From Cryomorphaceae bacterium (lineage in GTDB: Bacteria; Bacteroidota; Bacteroidia; Flavobacteriales; Schleiferiaceae): a stretch of 13,322 bases of DNA. The stretch spans positions 1-13,322 of the forward strand of contig DLWR01000007.1 in the NCBI GenBank assembly GCA_003444795.1, given 5' to 3'. Position 1 is the first letter of the stretch. Every line of letters starts with the position of its first letter. Of the stretch, positions 12,056 through 13,322 are shown one piece after another. The translations under genes and the position numbers were made by a program. The notes under the pieces are model-generated. The model searched no databases. It saw nothing but the letters and a program-made list of their open reading frames with translations, and had not been told where the DNA came from.

Positions 12056-13318
12056 CTAGTTTTCTGTGGTCCAAACGGCGCGGTCTGCCTGGGGGTAGGC
12101 CCAGGGAGCGCCATTGTTTTCCACGTTGTTCATCATGGTATTTAGCGAGGCAGGCGCAGCGGATTCTTCCATCACCAGGTACTGCCTCATTTGCTGGATG
12201 ATGTCCAAGGGGTCGATATTGAGCGGGCAAGCTTCCACACAGGCATTGCAGGTGGTACAGGCCCAGAGTTCCTCACGACTGATCCAATGGTCCAGCAGCG
12301 TGTCGGAATTTTCAGGGGTTGTTAAGAGTTGTTCCACGCGGTCACGTGTGGCCATCATGATTTTTCGTGGTGAAAGCTTCTTTCCTGTTTGGTTGGCCGG
12401 GCATTCGCTGGTGCACCGTCCGCATTCTGTGCAACTGTAGGCATTGAGCACATTGACAAAGTGGAGATCTTCGATGTCCATGGCGCCAAAACGTGCAGGC
12501 GCCTCGGCAGAATCCGGTACATAGCTCGGGTCGAGCATAGCTTTGATTTCACGGGTGACCGAGGCCATGGCAGGAATGCGTCCACGCGGACTTAGTTTGC
12601 TGTACCAGGTGTTTGGGAAGGCGAGGATGATGTGAAAATGCTTGCTTTTGGGCAAGTAATTCAGGAACGCTAAAATGCCCAGGAAGTGGAACCACCACGC
12701 CCCTTCCATCCAGATGTGAAGCGCTTCTGGGCTAAAACCAACAAACAGAGGGGCCAAGAACTGCGCCACGATGAAGGGCGCATGGCCATCGGGCAAGGCT
12801 GCTTCGGCCGCATTCATAATGAGCAAGGCCGTCATCAATACGATCTCGGTGTACAGGATGATGGCCGCATCTTGCTTTGGCCAGCCCGTCAAATCGCTGT
12901 GCGCAAAGCGGCCAATACCTCCAAACCAGCGCCGCACAAGAAACACCACGCAGGCGAGAATGACGAGAACGCCCAAAATTTCAAAGAAATTAATGGCTGC
13001 CGTATACAGGCCACCGAGAGGTGCTTGAAGGATGCGATGCTGGCCCGTCAGACCGTCCAGCAGGATTTCAACTACCTCCAAATTGATGAGGACAAAGCCC
13101 ACATACACAATGAGGTGGAAGGCCGCTGCCAGAGGGCGACTGCCCATTTTTCCCTGGCCCAAGGCGACCCGGGCCATGGTCTTCCAGCGCTCGGATTTTT
13201 GATCATGGCGGTCCGTTTTGCGCGCCAAAGCCAGTCCTTTTCGCAAGCGCATGATTTGCAGGGTAAAGAGGCCTGCACCCGAAGCTAGCGCAAGGGCAAA
13301 GATGAACTGGGCGATCAT
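12056..13318 (-). CDS. Membrane-anchored di-[4Fe-4S] oxidoreductase subunit (HdrDE/NarI-like)
   Basis: 420-residue inner-membrane electron carrier. Hydrophobic helices lie at about 3-20, 65-90, 107-128, 150-170 and 205-222, with histidines H68, H211 and H227 placed like b-heme ligands of NarI/HdrE-type subunits (inference). A soluble domain follows with two classic ferredoxin clusters: C296, C299, C302, C306 in CTECGRCTSECP and C354, C357, C360, C364 in CTTCNACVEACP. It likely shuttles electrons between the quinone pool and the CCG-domain protein downstream. ATG 13318 gives a full family-type N-terminus (MIAQFIFALALASG), so the gene appears complete four bases from the window edge. It is first in the four-gene operon; its promoter lies outside. 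Confidence 0.92.
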   Translation of the reverse strand: MIAQFIFALALASGAGLFTLQIMRLRKGLALARKTDRHDQKSERWKTMARVALGQGKMGSRPLAAAFHLIVYVGFVLINLEVVEILLDGLTGQHRILQAPLGGLYTAAINFFEILGVLVILACVVFLVRRWFGGIGRFAHSDLTGWPKQDAAIILYTEIVLMTALLIMNAAEAALPDGHAPFIVAQFLAPLFVGFSPEALHIWMEGAWWFHFLGILAFLNYLPKSKHFHIILAFPNTWYSKLSPRGRIPAMASVTREIKAMLDPSYVPDSAEAPARFGAMDIEDLHFVNVLNAYSCTECGRCTSECPANQTGKKLSPRKIMMATRDRVEQLLTTPENSDTLLDHWISREELWACTTCNACVEACPLNIDPLDIIQQMRQYLVMEESAAPASLNTMMNNVENNGAPWAYPQADRAVWTTEN

Positions 13319-13322
13319 TCTG

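Noticed and set aside
12686..13288. Open frame of 200 codons on the plus strand
   Set aside because: Antisense to the clear membrane Fe-S protein; no domain or start signal seen.
1..13322. Search for tRNA, rRNA, insertion sequences, phage genes and defence systems
   Set aside because: No cloverleaf, terminal inverted repeats with transposase, integrase, or toxin-antitoxin-like pair was seen on either strand.

Overview
The window looks like chromosomal DNA of a Bacteroidota bacterium, most likely a Flavobacteriales-type lineage with roughly half G+C. The evidence is a Rho factor with a long Arg/Glu-rich insert, Bacteroidota-restricted families (DUF4293, DUF4920, the misnamed 'ABC transporter ATPase' family with a GCSID motif, and an Fe-S/HAD operon), and promoter-like TAnnTTTG -7 boxes where a sigma-70 TATAAT box would be expected. 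I see no mobile element, phage, CRISPR array, tRNA or rRNA. The genes are very tightly packed: no gene-free stretch exceeds about 125 bases.

Layout. 1-722 (-): 5' part of rho, running off the left edge. 845-1213 (+): DUF4293 membrane protein, divergent from rho. 1214-1747 (-): YfcE-like metallophosphoesterase, divergent by 2 bp from 1750-2532 (+) truA, which overlaps 2507-4297 (+), an exporter-type ABC transporter. 4294-4848 (-): small two-helix membrane protein. 4953-5594 (+): YceI-like lipoprotein with a good promoter, an operator-like palindrome and a terminator. 5644-6549 (-): TIGR01777 SDR epimerase. 6588-7157 (+): conserved protein of unknown function. 7154-8197 (-): branched-chain aminotransferase ilvE. 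8288-10577 (+): four-gene operon of DUF4920 lipoprotein, class-II-like cytochrome c lipoprotein, MnmD tRNA methyltransferase and Nudix hydrolase. 13318-10372 (-): four-gene operon of membrane-anchored di-[4Fe-4S] protein, HAD-like phosphatase, HdrB-like CCG-domain protein and the GCSID-motif protein.

Most genes are housekeeping: transcription termination, tRNA modification (TruA, MnmD), amino-acid synthesis (IlvE) and export (ABC). Two operons are poorly understood. One pairs two exported, probably metal- or heme-binding lipoproteins with tRNA modification. The other couples an HdrDE/LutA-GlpC-like electron-transfer pair to two small proteins of unknown role.

The most noteworthy signals are regulatory or architectural. 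A perfect intrinsic terminator is embedded in the signal-peptide codons of the cytochrome gene. Divergent promoters overlap and carry palindromes. A Nudix frame runs about 200 bases antisense into its neighbour. No clearly new defence or mobile system is present.
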